A stretch of DNA of 64,000 bases from Pectobacterium betavasculorum. Lineage in GTDB: Bacteria; Pseudomonadota; Gammaproteobacteria; Enterobacterales; Enterobacteriaceae. The notes under the pieces were generated by a model. That model was not told where the DNA came from, did not search any database, and saw only the letters and a program-made list of their open reading frames with translations. Below, piece after piece: positions 24,839 through 33,774 of this stretch. Made by a program: the position numbers and the translations under genes. Every line of letters starts with the position of its first letter. Positions within the stretch are counted from its first letter, which is position 1. Where the stretch lies: the NCBI RefSeq assembly GCF_000749845.1, contig NZ_JQHM01000001.1:1426001-1490000 (forward strand), in the 5' to 3' direction.

Positions 24839-25238
24839 GTTGATACACATAGCCAAACGCGATCTGCAACTGGACGATGACACCTATCGCCAGTTGTTAA
24901 TCACTGTTATAGGCAAGTCATCTACGCGGGACATGACAGTCCCGCAGTTAGATAATGTGCTGAACGCTATGAAGAAACGCGGGTTTAAGATTAAATCGGC
25001 AAAAAAGGCTAGTAGCACTCGTCCATTGGATGATTCTCCCCAGTCCAGAAAAATCCGCTCATTATGGTTAGAAATGGCTGATGCAGGCATCATTCGTGAC
25101 CGTTCTGAAGCCGCGCTGGCGCGTTGGGTGAAGCGTGAAACTGGCGTTGATAGCCTGCAATGGCTGAATTCAGAACAAGCCAGCGTCATTATTGAGAAGC
25201 TGAAGCAGTGGCAACGCCGCGTAAGGAAGCCAGAATGA
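24816..25238 (+). CDS. gemA: GemA-like regulatory protein (Mu gp16 family, DUF1018)
   Basis: ATG 24816 with GGGAGGA before it gives 140 residues. The N-terminus is KNQLIKLIHIAKRDLQLDDDTYRQLL, then SSTRDMTVPQLDNVLNAMKKRGFK, the DUF1018 signature; the C-terminal half contains IRSLWLEMADAGIIRDRSEAALARWVKR. In Mu GemA modulates host gene expression and DNA supercoiling. It lies just upstream of Mor, as in Mu. Confidence 0.9.
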   Translation: MTKNQLIKLIHIAKRDLQLDDDTYRQLLITVIGKSSTRDMTVPQLDNVLNAMKKRGFKIKSAKKASSTRPLDDSPQSRKIRSLWLEMADAGIIRDRSEAALARWVKRETGVDSLQWLNSEQASVIIEKLKQWQRRVRKPE

Positions 25239-25627
25239 ACAACGGCAATAATTTCCGCAGCAAAGGGCCTGAGCTATTGGTGGAGCTGGCGCAGCATACT
25301 ACAAGCACAATAAAGGAGGTTGTCGAGATCGACACGGCTATCGCCGAGCAAATCGGCGAGGCAGTGGCCAACCGTATGATGCAGGTTTGGGGCGGTCAAA
25401 GCGTCTACTTTCCGATGGGAACGCTATGGCGCATCTCTCAGCGCGACCACGACATCTTCAACGACTTCAATGGCCGCAATCATCATGACCTGGCACGTAA
25501 GTATGGCGTTTCTCTGCAATGGGTTTACAGCGTGATTAAACGTGTCAGAAAGTCTGAGACAGACAGGCTGCAGGGACGCCTGTTTGATGATGGTGAATTT
25601 GATGACGAACCACAACAAGGGGGGTAA
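25235..25627 (+). CDS. mor: Mor-like transcription activator
   Basis: ATG 25235 overlaps the GemA stop (ATGA) and has AAGGAA upstream; a longer start at 25208 is possible. The 130-residue protein has the Mor/C family dimerisation half (LVELAQHTTSTIKEVVEID; ANRMMQVWGGQSVYFPMG). A C-terminal helix-turn-helix follows (FNGRNHHDLARKYGVSLQWVYSVIKRVR). It would activate middle or late transcription. It is the last early gene before the terminator and the prophage end. Confidence 0.9.
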   Translation: MNNGNNFRSKGPELLVELAQHTTSTIKEVVEIDTAIAEQIGEAVANRMMQVWGGQSVYFPMGTLWRISQRDHDIFNDFNGRNHHDLARKYGVSLQWVYSVIKRVRKSETDRLQGRLFDDGEFDDEPQQGG

Positions 25628-25633
25628 AATTTC

Positions 25634-25682
25634 ACAGGCCGAACAGAAGAATGACTAAATTTTTCGTCCGGCCTGTTTTTTC
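25634..25682 (+). terminator. Terminator of the phage early operon
   Basis: ACAGGCCG (25634-25641) pairs with CGGCCTGT (25669-25676) and is followed directly by six T residues. The loop is long (27 bases). It starts 7 bases after the Mor stop and would keep early transcription from running into the host flank. Confidence 0.75.
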
Positions 25683-25745
25683 ACATACTGTAAGAGAATT
25701 ACAATTACCATCCAGTCTCTTCCCTGTTCACCCCACGTAGTCCCA

Positions 25746-25801
25746 CAATTATCTCGCAGACTCTGTATTATTTATCTCACTTCTAATCAATTACTCTCGC
25801 A
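25746..25801. repeat. Prophage right-end transposase-binding repeats
   Basis: Read from the host side on the minus strand, the end begins TGCGAGAGTAATTG (25801-25788). A near-identical copy, TGCGAGATAATTG, lies at 25758-25746, and a weaker one, AGTGAGATAAATAA, at 25781-25768. Spacing of about 20 bases between copies matches two helical turns. The outermost copy ends in CA-3' on the plus strand, the terminal dinucleotide used by DDE transposases. The host coding frame continues from the next base. Confidence 0.7.
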
Positions 25802-26014
25802 ATAGCCGTCTATGTATTCGGAATGGATCACTCTCAGGGGATCTGGCTGGCAACCGCCGTGGTGATGGCCGCACAGCCAATTGGCGCAGGCGTTTATGTC
25901 TTTGCCAAGAAGTATAACTATCAGCAGGATGTGATCGCATTATCGATCATCGTCTCACTACTGCTCGCACTTGCCACAATTCCTACCGTATTGAGCTTTT
26001 TTCCGCCTTCGTGA
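25802..26014 (+). pseudogene. 3' fragment of an AEC-family transporter gene split by the prophage
   Basis: An open frame begins exactly at the prophage end (I-A-V-Y-V-F-G) and continues for 70 residues to TGA at 26014. The text VVMAAQPIGAGVYVFAKKY, then VIALSIIVSLLLALATIPTVLSF, is the last two membrane helices of auxin-efflux-carrier/malonate-type transporters. No start codon with a ribosome site precedes it. The 5' part should lie at the other prophage end, outside the window. The gene is therefore most likely inactivated by the insertion. Confidence 0.78.
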
Positions 26015-26082
26015 ATAACCGTCTGGGCTTCTTGAAGCAATTCGGAAGCCTCATTCACAGCGTCTATTTAACGTGAAACAGA

Positions 26083-26715
26083 CTACTGGCCGCGAGTTTC
26101 CAGATACAGCACCGCGGCAGCGACGCGGGAGCGCACGTTGAGTTTGCGCAGCATGTTGCGGATATGCACTTTTACCGTCTCTTCTGAGATATATAGCACC
26201 GCAGCGATTTGCTTGTTGGAAAGCCCTGAAGCCACTTCCTGAAGTACATCCAGTTCGCGCTCCGTCAACACGGTAAAGGGCGACGGCGTCTCCTTTATGG
26301 CAATACGGTGGCGTAAGACATCGCGAACCTGTTCACTGAATGCATCACTGCTACGGATGGAATCCAATAAGTGTTCCGGGGCGCTGTCTTTAAGCAGATA
26401 GCCATCGGCACCCGCGTCCATCAGCGCATAAATATCGCTGGGTGCATCGGAAACTGTCAGTACAATCACGCGAGCGCAGATCCCATCACGTCGCAGCGCG
26501 TGAAGCGTATCCAGCCCGCTTAATCCTTTCATGTTGAGATCGAGCAAAATGATATCAGGAGAATCCCGATTTGCGAGGCTTAGTGCCTCCATGCCATTGC
26601 TGGCTTCCCCAATCACGTCAAAGGTGGCGTCAGTTGCCAATAACTGACGGATTCCTCGGCGCATAAGCGGATGATCGTCAACGATCAGCACGCGATAAGA
26701 TGGTTTTTCTGACAT
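26083..26715 (-). CDS. narP: Nitrate/nitrite response regulator NarP
   Basis: From ATG 26715 the protein has 210 residues; a TTG 12 bases upstream is less likely. The receiver domain begins VLIVDDHPLMRRGIRQLL and has the phospho-acceptor Asp in ILLDLNMKG and the Lys in YLLKDS. The LuxR-type DNA-binding domain has LTERELDVLQEVASGLSNKQIA and VKVHIRNMLRKLNVRSRVAA, almost word for word E. coli NarP. It activates nap and nrf in response to nitrate and nitrite. It lies next to narQ, unlike E. coli where the two are unlinked. Confidence 0.95.
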   Translation of the reverse strand: MSEKPSYRVLIVDDHPLMRRGIRQLLATDATFDVIGEASNGMEALSLANRDSPDIILLDLNMKGLSGLDTLHALRRDGICARVIVLTVSDAPSDIYALMDAGADGYLLKDSAPEHLLDSIRSSDAFSEQVRDVLRHRIAIKETPSPFTVLTERELDVLQEVASGLSNKQIAAVLYISEETVKVHIRNMLRKLNVRSRVAAAVLYLETRGQ

Positions 26716-26762
26716 GCCCAGCCCCAATGTAATATGGATCTTATTATTTTTTATTTATGATT

Positions 26763-26814
26763 TATCCCTGTCATCTTTCAAGCGATATGTGCGCCACTCG
26801 AATTATTCAGGGTA
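26763..26814. repeat. Short palindromic repeat between narQ and narP
   Basis: About 52 bases form an imperfect palindrome: ATCCCTGTCATCTTTCAAGC at the left and ACTCGAATTATTCAGGGTA at the right. The same end sequences border the larger repeat upstream of narQ (28559-28702). The stop codon of narQ lies inside its right arm, so the last residues (YPE) come from the repeat. It probably acts as a transcript-end hairpin between narQ and narP. Confidence 0.65.
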
Positions 26815-28524
26815 GAGATTGTTTGTATTGTCACGTTCACGCGCTGCCGTCGGCGTCGAAAAACAGACGCTAACCTGCGTTCCCCCATCAGGGTGGAGAC
26901 CAATAGCTAATCGTCCTCCTAACCGTTCGGCACGTTCCTGCATAATATTTAAACCGTAATGCCCTGCGGGTTCTTCCTGATTGATAATGCCGCAGCCGTC
27001 ATCACGAATATCAACACAATGGCTGCCATCCGGCTGCGTACCACAGTTGACGGTAATCGTCGTCGCCTGTGCGTGTTTAATGGCGTTCAGCACCGCTTCA
27101 CGAATGATTTGCAGTAGGTGAACCTGCTGTGATGCATCCAGCGCCTGCGTAGGAATGCGGCAATCGATATCAATCTTCGCCGGAGTCTGCGCTCTTAGCG
27201 GTTCAATCATTTCCTGCATCGCCGCAGGCAAATCAGCCTGTTGCAGCGTCAGTCGAAACGTTCCCAGCAACTCTCTCAGTTGGCGGTAAGCATCGCTTAA
27301 CGCCTGTTCGAAATCGGTGATAATCAGCCGAGCCTGCGCATTTTCTTCCGCTACCGCACGTTTTAATAACGCCATCTGGATATTCAGATAAGAAAGCACC
27401 TGAGCCAGTGAGTCATGCAGCTCACGCGCGATAGTGGCTCGCTCTTCCATCAGGAGCAGTTGCTGGTAGTGCTTCTGCGCCTGATTAAAATAGAGACCAC
27501 GGCCCAGCATATTGGCGACGCTTTCCATCAGCTGCGCCGACGGCTGCTGCGGCGTTGATGCCTGCCACCGCAGTTGTCCAAATTCGACCTCTTGCAAACG
27601 GATGGGCAGCGCCTGCCACGCAGTTTGCTCGTCAGGCTGGCCTTCGCATAATAGCCAGTTCTCCCCTACCCGCATTTCCAGACAGACGACCGTTTCATAG
27701 CGATGCACAATTTGCAGAATCTGCTGAAAGCAATGCCTGTCGATCGTGCTGACGTTCATCGCCTGAGAACAGTTATACAACACCTTCAGCATGCGGTTCA
27801 CTTCCTGTAAACGCAGCGTTTTCTGCCGTACCTTGTCTTCCAGAGAGCGATAGAGCTTTTGCAATTCGTCAGTCATGCTGCTGAAAGTTTGCGCCAGTAA
27901 GCCCAATTCATTCGGCAGATTGACATCCAGCCGCGAATGAGTAAAACGCCCTTTCTCAATGGACGCACAGGCCGCCATCAGCTTACTCAGCGGCACGACG
28001 ACCTGACGACGAATGCGACGCAACGTAAAGAAGATCAGTATATAGATAGTGATCGAACCAATTATTGATGTCACAACCACTATCATCATCTTGCGTTCGG
28101 AATAATGCTGTAGCGCCAGTACAAAGAGATCGATCTGCGTGACATAGCGAACAATATTGTCCTGATACCACACCCGATCCCCCGCACTCAGGCGCTCATC
28201 CATCGTTTTCCAACTCTGCAACAGGGCGGAATAACGATCGCGTACATCACGCGGTACATACCAGCGATCCAACAGGTGAAAAACCGGGGAATCCAGCGTT
28301 TGTGCGTAGAGGCGGCGATGCGATTCTAATTCGGCGCGATCGCTCTGTAAGTCATAGCCCATGCGATAGCTTTGCATGCGCATCGAGCCAGCCACGTTGA
28401 TCGCTTCCGCATCGCGCAAGCCACTGGCTAACGTCAACAACGCGATGCCCGTCGTTAAAAATGAGAGCAACGCGATATAAAAAAAAGCACGAGCCAGACT
28501 GGTAGAAACAGGACGTTTGACCAT
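26803..28524 (-). CDS. narQ: Nitrate/nitrite sensor histidine kinase NarQ
   Basis: The ATG at 28524 (VKRPVSTSLARAFFYIALLS) matches the E. coli NarQ start; the protein is 573 residues. Two membrane helices (about 10-32 and 142-164) flank the periplasmic sensor, whose P-box reads DAEAINVAGSMRMQSYRMGYD. HAMP, a cysteine-containing central module and a HisKA_3 domain follow (EERATIARELHDSLAQVLSYL; His is the phosphorylation site). The ATP-binding lid has DDGCGI and GHYGLNIMQERAERLGG. It detects nitrate and nitrite and phosphorylates NarP. The last residues are derived from a repeat element. Confidence 0.95.
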   Translation of the reverse strand: MVKRPVSTSLARAFFYIALLSFLTTGIALLTLASGLRDAEAINVAGSMRMQSYRMGYDLQSDRAELESHRRLYAQTLDSPVFHLLDRWYVPRDVRDRYSALLQSWKTMDERLSAGDRVWYQDNIVRYVTQIDLFVLALQHYSERKMMIVVVTSIIGSITIYILIFFTLRRIRRQVVVPLSKLMAACASIEKGRFTHSRLDVNLPNELGLLAQTFSSMTDELQKLYRSLEDKVRQKTLRLQEVNRMLKVLYNCSQAMNVSTIDRHCFQQILQIVHRYETVVCLEMRVGENWLLCEGQPDEQTAWQALPIRLQEVEFGQLRWQASTPQQPSAQLMESVANMLGRGLYFNQAQKHYQQLLLMEERATIARELHDSLAQVLSYLNIQMALLKRAVAEENAQARLIITDFEQALSDAYRQLRELLGTFRLTLQQADLPAAMQEMIEPLRAQTPAKIDIDCRIPTQALDASQQVHLLQIIREAVLNAIKHAQATTITVNCGTQPDGSHCVDIRDDGCGIINQEEPAGHYGLNIMQERAERLGGRLAIGLHPDGGTQVSVCFSTPTAARERDNTNNLYPE

Positions 28525-28558
28525 CACAACAAGCAATCCTCTTTAGCAATACAAACTC

Positions 28559-28702
28559 GATACCCTGAATCATTCGAGTTGCAGGACAAAACGTTAACGT
28601 TTTGAACAACGCGAAGCGTTAGCCCTTTAGGGCGAGGCTCACGACGGGCCGAGTATTTGAACGCAGCCAACGCACATGCAGCTTGAAGTATGGCGGGTAT
28701 TC
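28559..28702. repeat. Palindromic interspersed repeat upstream of narQ
   Basis: The 144-base element begins GATACCCTGAATCATTCGAG and ends GCTTGAAGTATGGCGGGTAT; the two ends are imperfect inverted copies. Inside are smaller palindromes, AAAACGTTAACGTTTT (28588-28603) and CCCTTTAGGG. It has no coding frame. Ends of this kind are scattered in Pectobacterium and related genomes, as far as I recall. It fills part of the narQ-napF divergent interval and separates the two promoters. Confidence 0.65.
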
Positions 28703-28759
28703 ACTATCGCGATCCCCGCGTGCTCAGGCAAGCCGATAAGGCACGAATCCTACATAAGC

Positions 28760-28794
28760 TTGATCCGGCACCCCCATTTACCTCTAAAGGGTGA
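28760..28794 (+). promoter_or_regulatory. Candidate FNR half-site and NarP 7-2-7 site upstream of napF
   Basis: TTGAT at 28760-28764 fits one half of the FNR consensus; the second half (CACCC) is poor. At 28779-28794 the sequence TACCTCT-AA-AGGGTGA is a NarL/NarP-type 7-2-7 inverted repeat. The first heptamer is a perfect match and the second matches at 5 of 7. NarP binds only such inverted pairs. The sites lie 96-130 bases before the napF ATG, with a CTATAAAA box between. This supports nitrate- and oxygen-controlled nap expression but is unproved. Confidence 0.5.
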
Positions 28795-28889
28795 TTATCG
28801 CATACAGCCTAGGGAGCATAGTGTAATCCCTATAAAAACAACGTGTTTTTTATTGGATATTTTACCGAGTGCCAGAGCGACGAACTGCC

Positions 28890-29426
28890 ATGACTAACCT
28901 CTCCCGACGTTCCTTACTGACCGGTGGTCTACAGCGTGCAGACAGCACGCTGCGTCCGCCATGGAGTGGTGCTGAAAGCCATTTTCTGAGTCAGTGCACG
29001 CGCTGTAATGCCTGCGTTGAGGCTTGCGGAACAAGGATCATCCAGCGCGGTTCAGGGGGCTTTCCCACCATCGATTTCCAGCGCGGCGAATGCACCTTCT
29101 GCTATGACTGCGCTCGCGCGTGTCCACAGGCGCTGTTCGCGGAGAGCCACACCGCGCCGTGGGAATACCACCTGACGATTCAGGATGCCTGTTTATCGCT
29201 GCATCAGGTGGAATGCCGCAGCTGTCAGGATGCGTGTGAAACAGGCGCAATACAGTTTCGTCCTACCATGGGACGCGTTGCCGCACCGTCGATCGATGAT
29301 GACGCTTGTACCACCTGTGGCGCATGTATTTCAGGGTGCCCGGTCTGTGCCATATCGATGAAAAAAATAACAGCGGCATATCACACCGCGCCAACGCGTC
29401 TCACAACGCAACAGGAAAACCGATGA
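28890..29426 (+). CDS. napF: Ferredoxin-type protein NapF
   Basis: ATG 28890 gives 178 residues starting MTNLSRRSLLTGG, like E. coli NapF; an upstream GTG at 28869 lacks a ribosome site. Three 4Fe-4S clusters are visible: CTRCNACVEACG, CTFCYDCARACP and CTTCGACISGCP, plus a CRSCQDACE pair. NapF is a cytoplasmic iron-sulfur protein that helps mature NapA. It is the first gene of napFDAGHBC, and its stop overlaps the napD start (ATGA). Confidence 0.93.
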   Translation: MTNLSRRSLLTGGLQRADSTLRPPWSGAESHFLSQCTRCNACVEACGTRIIQRGSGGFPTIDFQRGECTFCYDCARACPQALFAESHTAPWEYHLTIQDACLSLHQVECRSCQDACETGAIQFRPTMGRVAAPSIDDDACTTCGACISGCPVCAISMKKITAAYHTAPTRLTTQQENR

Positions 29427-29743
29427 ACACAGTCTGGCATGTTTGCAGTGTCGTGGTTCACGTCAATACGGAACGTATGGCAGCAGTAAGCGACGCATTG
29501 GAAAAATTACCCAATGTGGAAGTAGCCGCCAGCGATAGCGATACCGGAAAAATGGCCGTGGTACTGGAGTCAGATTCAGAAGACACGCTGTTAAAACACA
29601 TAGCGTCAATACGCGAACTTGCAGGCGTACTGGCGGTTTCGCTGGTTTATCACCAGCTTGATGAACAGTCTTTTGATGAACAATCTTTTGCTTTCGATGA
29701 ACAACCTCTTGATCAACAAGCTCAGGGTGAGGAAATACCATGA
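29423..29743 (+). CDS. napD: NapA Tat-signal chaperone NapD with extended repeat tail
   Basis: From ATG 29423 the protein has 106 residues against about 87 in E. coli. The core ([20 protein letters not shown], through [13 protein letters not shown]) matches NapD, which binds the NapA twin-arginine peptide and guards cofactor loading. The tail contains a degenerate repeat of DEQSF / DEQPL units between YHQ and the normal GEEIP end, adding about 19 residues. The stop overlaps the napA start by 4 bases. Confidence 0.93.
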   Translation: MNTVWHVCSVVVHVNTERMAAVSDALEKLPNVEVAASDSDTGKMAVVLESDSEDTLLKHIASIRELAGVLAVSLVYHQLDEQSFDEQSFAFDEQPLDQQAQGEEIP

Positions 29744-32226
29744 AACTCAGTCGACGACACTTTATGAAGGCGAACGCGGTCGCAGCGGCAGCCGCGGTCG
29801 CAGGCATCACCATCCCTATCGCAGTTCGCGCCGCGGATGCGCAATCGGACGCTATCCACTGGGATAAAGCCCCCTGCCGCTTCTGTGGTGTAGGGTGCGG
29901 TGTGCTGGTGGGAACGCAAAATGGGCGCATCGTCGCCAGTCAGGGCGACCCCGAAGCGCCGGTTAACCGCGGGCTAAACTGCATCAAAGGCTATTTCCTG
30001 CCCAAAATCATGTACGGACAGGATCGTCTGACCCAGCCGTTACTGCGTATGCGTGATGGTAAATTCGATAAAGAAGGCGAATTTACCCCGATCTCCTGGG
30101 ACAAAGCGTTTGACATCATGGCGGAGAAATTCAAAACCGCCCTGAAGGAAAAAGGCCCGAACGCGATAGGAATGTTTGGCTCTGGGCAATCGACGATTTG
30201 GGAAGGCTATGCCGCCGCCAAACTGTTCAAAGCGGGCTTCCGTTCCAACAATATTGACCCCAACGCACGCCACTGTATGGCATCGGCGGTCGTCGGCTTT
30301 ATGCGTACCTTCGGTATGGATGAACCGATGGGTTGCTATGATGATATCGAGCAGACCGATGCGTTTGTGCTGTGGGGCTCCAACATGGCGGAGATGCACC
30401 CAATTCTCTGGTCGCGTATTACTGACCGCCGCCTGTCGAATAGCAACGTCACGGTTGCCGTGCTGTCCACCTACCAACACCGCAGTTTTGAGCTGGCGGA
30501 TAACGGGATGGTGTTTACGCCGCAAACCGATCTGGCCATTCTCAACTACATCGCTAACTACATTATTCAAAATAACGCGGTGAACGAGGCCTTCTTTACC
30601 CGCCACGTGAACCTGCGTAGAGGCGTGACTGATATCGGTTACGGGCTGCGCCCAACGCACCCGCTGGAGAAAGCGGCGAAAAACCCCGGATCCGATGCGT
30701 CCGAGCCAATGAATTTTGAAGAATATAAAGCCTTTGTCGCCGACTATACGCTGGAAAAAACAGTTGCGATCAGCGGCGTTCCTGCCGATCAGTTGGAAGC
30801 GCTGGCGAAGCTCTACGCCGATCCGAAGAAAAAAGTGATCTCTTACTGGACGATGGGCTTTAACCAGCACACGCGCGGCGTCTGGGCGAACAATCTGGTT
30901 TATAACATCCACCTATTGACCGGTAAGATCTCTCAGCCGGGCTGTGGGCCGTTCTCGTTGACTGGTCAACCTTCTGCCTGCGGCACCGCGCGTGAAGTCG
31001 GCACCTTTGCCCACCGCCTGCCAGCAGACATGGTGGTCACCAACGAGAAACACCGCGCGATTGCGGAAAAACTGTGGCAATTACCGACAGGTACGATCCC
31101 TGAAAAAATCGGTTTGCACGCCGTCGCACAAGATCGGGCGCTGAAAGACGGCACGCTGAATGCCTATTGGGTTATGTGTAACAACAATATGCAGGCTGGC
31201 CCTAACATCAATCAGGAACGTATGCCGGGCTGGCGCGATCCGCGCAATTTCATTGTCGTTTCCGACCCTTACCCAACCGTCAGCGCACTGGCCGCCGACC
31301 TGATTTTGCCTACCGCGATGTGGGTGGAAAAAGAAGGTGCCTACGGCAACGCCGAGCGTCGGACACAGTTCTGGCGTCAGCAGGTTAAAGCACCGGGCGA
31401 GTCAAAATCGGATCTGTGGCAGGTCGTCAGTTTTGCCAAACGTTTCACCATGGAGGAAGTGTGGCCGGAGGAACTCCTGGCGCAGAAACCGGCCTACCGC
31501 GGTAAGACGCTCTATGACGTGTTGTTTGCTAACGATGTCACCACGCGCTTTCCACTCAGCGAGTTGGCGGAAAATCAGCTGAACGATGAATCTCGCGAAT
31601 TTGGTTTTTATTTGCAGAAAGGCCTGTTTGAAGAATACGCCGCGTTTGGCCGTGGGCACGGCCACGATTTAGCACCGTTCGATGCCTACCACAAGGTGCG
31701 CGGGTTACGCTGGCCGGTAGTTGACGGCAAGGAAACGCAGTGGCGCTACAGCGAAGGGCACGATCCTTACGTCAAAGCAGGAGAAGCCTACCGTTTTTAC
31801 GGTAAACCGGATGACAAGGCGGTGATTTTCGCGCTGCCATACGAACCTGCCGCAGAAGCGCCGGACGAAGAATACGATCTCTGGTTCTCTACCGGTCGCG
31901 TACTGGAACACTGGCATACCGGCAGCATGACGCGCCGCGTGCCAGAGCTGCATCGCGCTTTCCCCGAGGCCGTGCTGTTTATCCACCCTCAGGATGCCAA
32001 AGCGCGCGATCTACGACGCGGTGAGAAAGTGCGCATCATCTCGCGCCGTGGCGAAGTCGTTTCTGTCGTTGAGACACGCGGTCGTAATAAACCGCCGCGC
32101 GGGCTGGTGTATATGCCGTTCTTCGACGCCGCGCAGATGACCAACGTCCTGACGCTGGATGCGACCGATCCGCTGTCGAAAGAAACGGACTTTAAAAAAT
32201 GTGCCGTCAAGCTGGCTAAGGTATAG
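29740..32226 (+). CDS. napA: Periplasmic nitrate reductase catalytic subunit NapA
   Basis: The 828-residue protein is the molybdenum-bis-MGD enzyme that reduces nitrate to nitrite in the periplasm. It begins with a Tat signal ([19 protein letters not shown]). The 4Fe-4S site is formed by [10 protein letters not shown] and a later Cys in GLNCIKGYF. The Mo-ligand cysteine is expected in the [12 protein letters not shown] segment. The length equals E. coli NapA. It receives electrons from NapB and NapC and is matured by NapD and NapF, both encoded just upstream. Confidence 0.97.
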   Translation: MKLSRRHFMKANAVAAAAAVAGITIPIAVRAADAQSDAIHWDKAPCRFCGVGCGVLVGTQNGRIVASQGDPEAPVNRGLNCIKGYFLPKIMYGQDRLTQPLLRMRDGKFDKEGEFTPISWDKAFDIMAEKFKTALKEKGPNAIGMFGSGQSTIWEGYAAAKLFKAGFRSNNIDPNARHCMASAVVGFMRTFGMDEPMGCYDDIEQTDAFVLWGSNMAEMHPILWSRITDRRLSNSNVTVAVLSTYQHRSFELADNGMVFTPQTDLAILNYIANYIIQNNAVNEAFFTRHVNLRRGVTDIGYGLRPTHPLEKAAKNPGSDASEPMNFEEYKAFVADYTLEKTVAISGVPADQLEALAKLYADPKKKVISYWTMGFNQHTRGVWANNLVYNIHLLTGKISQPGCGPFSLTGQPSACGTAREVGTFAHRLPADMVVTNEKHRAIAEKLWQLPTGTIPEKIGLHAVAQDRALKDGTLNAYWVMCNNNMQAGPNINQERMPGWRDPRNFIVVSDPYPTVSALAADLILPTAMWVEKEGAYGNAERRTQFWRQQVKAPGESKSDLWQVVSFAKRFTMEEVWPEELLAQKPAYRGKTLYDVLFANDVTTRFPLSELAENQLNDESREFGFYLQKGLFEEYAAFGRGHGHDLAPFDAYHKVRGLRWPVVDGKETQWRYSEGHDPYVKAGEAYRFYGKPDDKAVIFALPYEPAAEAPDEEYDLWFSTGRVLEHWHTGSMTRRVPELHRAFPEAVLFIHPQDAKARDLRRGEKVRIISRRGEVVSVVETRGRNKPPRGLVYMPFFDAAQMTNVLTLDATDPLSKETDFKKCAVKLAKV

Positions 32227-32231
32227 CGAAC

Positions 32232-32924
32232 ATGGCACGCCCGGAGAATTCCTCCCCCGCTCGCCGCCGCTTTCTGCGTGACGCCGTTCGGGCCGTCGCG
32301 GGTTTATCCGCAGCGGTGACGATACTCGGCATTCAGCAGCAGCGCGCGCAGGCTGACGTACTCCGGCTGCGGCCGCCGGGTGCGCTGCCTGAAGCGGCGT
32401 TTTCCGGTGCCTGCATCCGCTGTGGTCAATGTGTTCAGGTCTGTCCTTACGACACGCTGAAGCTGGCGACGCTGGTATCCGGCTCAGCAGCGGGTAGCCC
32501 TTACTTTGTCGCACGCGATATCCCATGTGAGATGTGCGAGGACATTCCCTGCGTGGTCGCTTGCCCCAGCGGTGCCTTACAGCCGCTGGATGCTATCGAT
32601 GATGCCCGCATGGGATTAGCGGTGTTGTTAGATCAGGAGAACTGCCTGAACTATCAGGGATTACGCTGCGATGTGTGTTATCGCGTCTGCCCCCTTATTG
32701 ATAGCGCCATCACACTGGAGCCAGAACGCAATGCCCGCACCGGAAAGCATGCTCGCTTTCTACCTATCGTGCATAGCGATGTGTGTACCGGCTGCGGCAA
32801 ATGTGAAAAAGCCTGCGTGCTGGAACAGCCTGCGATAAAGGTCTTACCGCGTGCGCTGGCAAAAGGCGAACTCGGGCACCACTACCGTTTCAACTGGCTG
32901 GAGGCACGCGATGGCAAATCGTAA
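32232..32924 (+). CDS. napG: Ferredoxin-type protein NapG
   Basis: The 230-residue protein has an N-terminal Tat signal ([20 protein letters not shown]). Four 4Fe-4S motifs follow: [35 protein letters not shown] and [11 protein letters not shown]. NapG is a periplasmic electron carrier that works with the membrane protein NapH to pass quinol electrons towards NapC. The gene starts 5 bases after napA and overlaps napH by 14 bases. Confidence 0.95.
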   Translation: MARPENSSPARRRFLRDAVRAVAGLSAAVTILGIQQQRAQADVLRLRPPGALPEAAFSGACIRCGQCVQVCPYDTLKLATLVSGSAAGSPYFVARDIPCEMCEDIPCVVACPSGALQPLDAIDDARMGLAVLLDQENCLNYQGLRCDVCYRVCPLIDSAITLEPERNARTGKHARFLPIVHSDVCTGCGKCEKACVLEQPAIKVLPRALAKGELGHHYRFNWLEARDGKS

Positions 32925-33774
32925 GCAAGACGCCGGACGAGAAGCTCAGGCGAAAAAAGGCTGGTGGCGCAGTCACCGCTGGCTAGTTCTGCGTCGTCTG
33001 ACCCAATCACTGGTACTGCTCATGTTCCTCAGCGGCCCGCTGTTAGGGTTCTGGATCTTGCGCGGTAACTACAGCGCCAGTCGATTGCTCGACACCGTGC
33101 CACTTAGCGACCCGCTAATGGTGCTGCAAAGTCTGGCTAGTGGCCATCTACCCGCCGCTCTCGCGCTCGTCGGGGCGCTGATTATTGCGCTGAGCTATGC
33201 ACTGGCGGGCAAGCGCCTGTTCTGTAGCTGGGTCTGCCCTGTGAATCCGCTCACCGATTTAGCTGCCTGGCTGCGCCGTCGTTTCGGTATCACCGCCTCG
33301 GCAACGCTCCCCCGCAATCTGCGTTACTTACTGCTGATACTTATTCTGGCAGGTAGCGCACTGACGGGTGGGCTGTTGTGGGAATGGGTCAACCCTGTCT
33401 CATTGATGGGTCGTGGGCTAATTTTCGGGTTCGGTGCAGGTATCTGGTTGCTGCTGGCGCTGTTCCTGTTTGATTTGTTGGTCGTGGAACACGGCTGGTG
33501 CGGGCACCTTTGCCCGACGGGTGCGCTGTATGGTGCGCTTGGCGGCAAAGGTGCGTTAGTTGTGGATGCCGCCGAGCGTGAACGTTGTACGCGCTGCATG
33601 GACTGTTTTCATGTCTGTCCAGAGCCGCAGGTACTGCGCGCGCCCTTGCTCGATAAAGACAGTCCGGTACAGGTGACTGACCGAGACTGCATAACATGCG
33701 GACGCTGCATTGATGTCTGCGCTGAAGACGTTTTTAAAATAACCCTTAGATGGAAATCGGGAGCAAAGTCATGA
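32911..33774 (+). CDS. napH: Membrane ferredoxin NapH
   Basis: ATG 32911 ([18 protein letters not shown]) gives 287 residues, as in E. coli. Four membrane helices are seen, with two conserved CxxxCP-type motifs at the cytoplasmic face ([10 protein letters not shown] and CGHLCPTG). Two C-terminal 4Fe-4S sites are [12 protein letters not shown] and [12 protein letters not shown]. NapH forms the quinol dehydrogenase with NapG. The stop overlaps napB (ATGA). Confidence 0.95.
   Translation: MANRKQDAGREAQAKKGWWRSHRWLVLRRLTQSLVLLMFLSGPLLGFWILRGNYSASRLLDTVPLSDPLMVLQSLASGHLPAALALVGALIIALSYALAGKRLFCSWVCPVNPLTDLAAWLRRRFGITASATLPRNLRYLLLILILAGSALTGGLLWEWVNPVSLMGRGLIFGFGAGIWLLLALFLFDLLVVEHGWCGHLCPTGALYGALGGKGALVVDAAERERCTRCMDCFHVCPEPQVLRAPLLDKDSPVQVTDRDCITCGRCIDVCAEDVFKITLRWKSGAKS

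Larger units (their letters stand above)
1..25801. mobile_element. Mu-like (BcepMu-type) transposable prophage, right part
   Basis: The block has a Mu-family transposase and B ATPase, GemA and Mor-like regulators, and a head-tail gene set in Mu order (gp26/27-like, terminase, portal, F, G, I, capsid, gp36/37/38-like, sheath, tube). The repressor reads away from the early genes, so late genes run left and early genes run right, as in BcepMu rather than Mu itself. The left boundary is outside the window, because the tape-measure gene is cut at base 1. The right boundary is set at 25801, where related end repeats stop and a host transporter frame resumes. About 25.8 kb is visible. All structural genes seen are open, so it may be functional, but the rest of the tail, the baseplate and the other end cannot be checked. 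Confidence 0.93.

Noticed and set aside
25823-26014. Independent small membrane protein gene starting at ATG 25823
   Set aside because: The frame is open back to the prophage end, and the protein is the tail of an AEC transporter. It is better read as a split gene.
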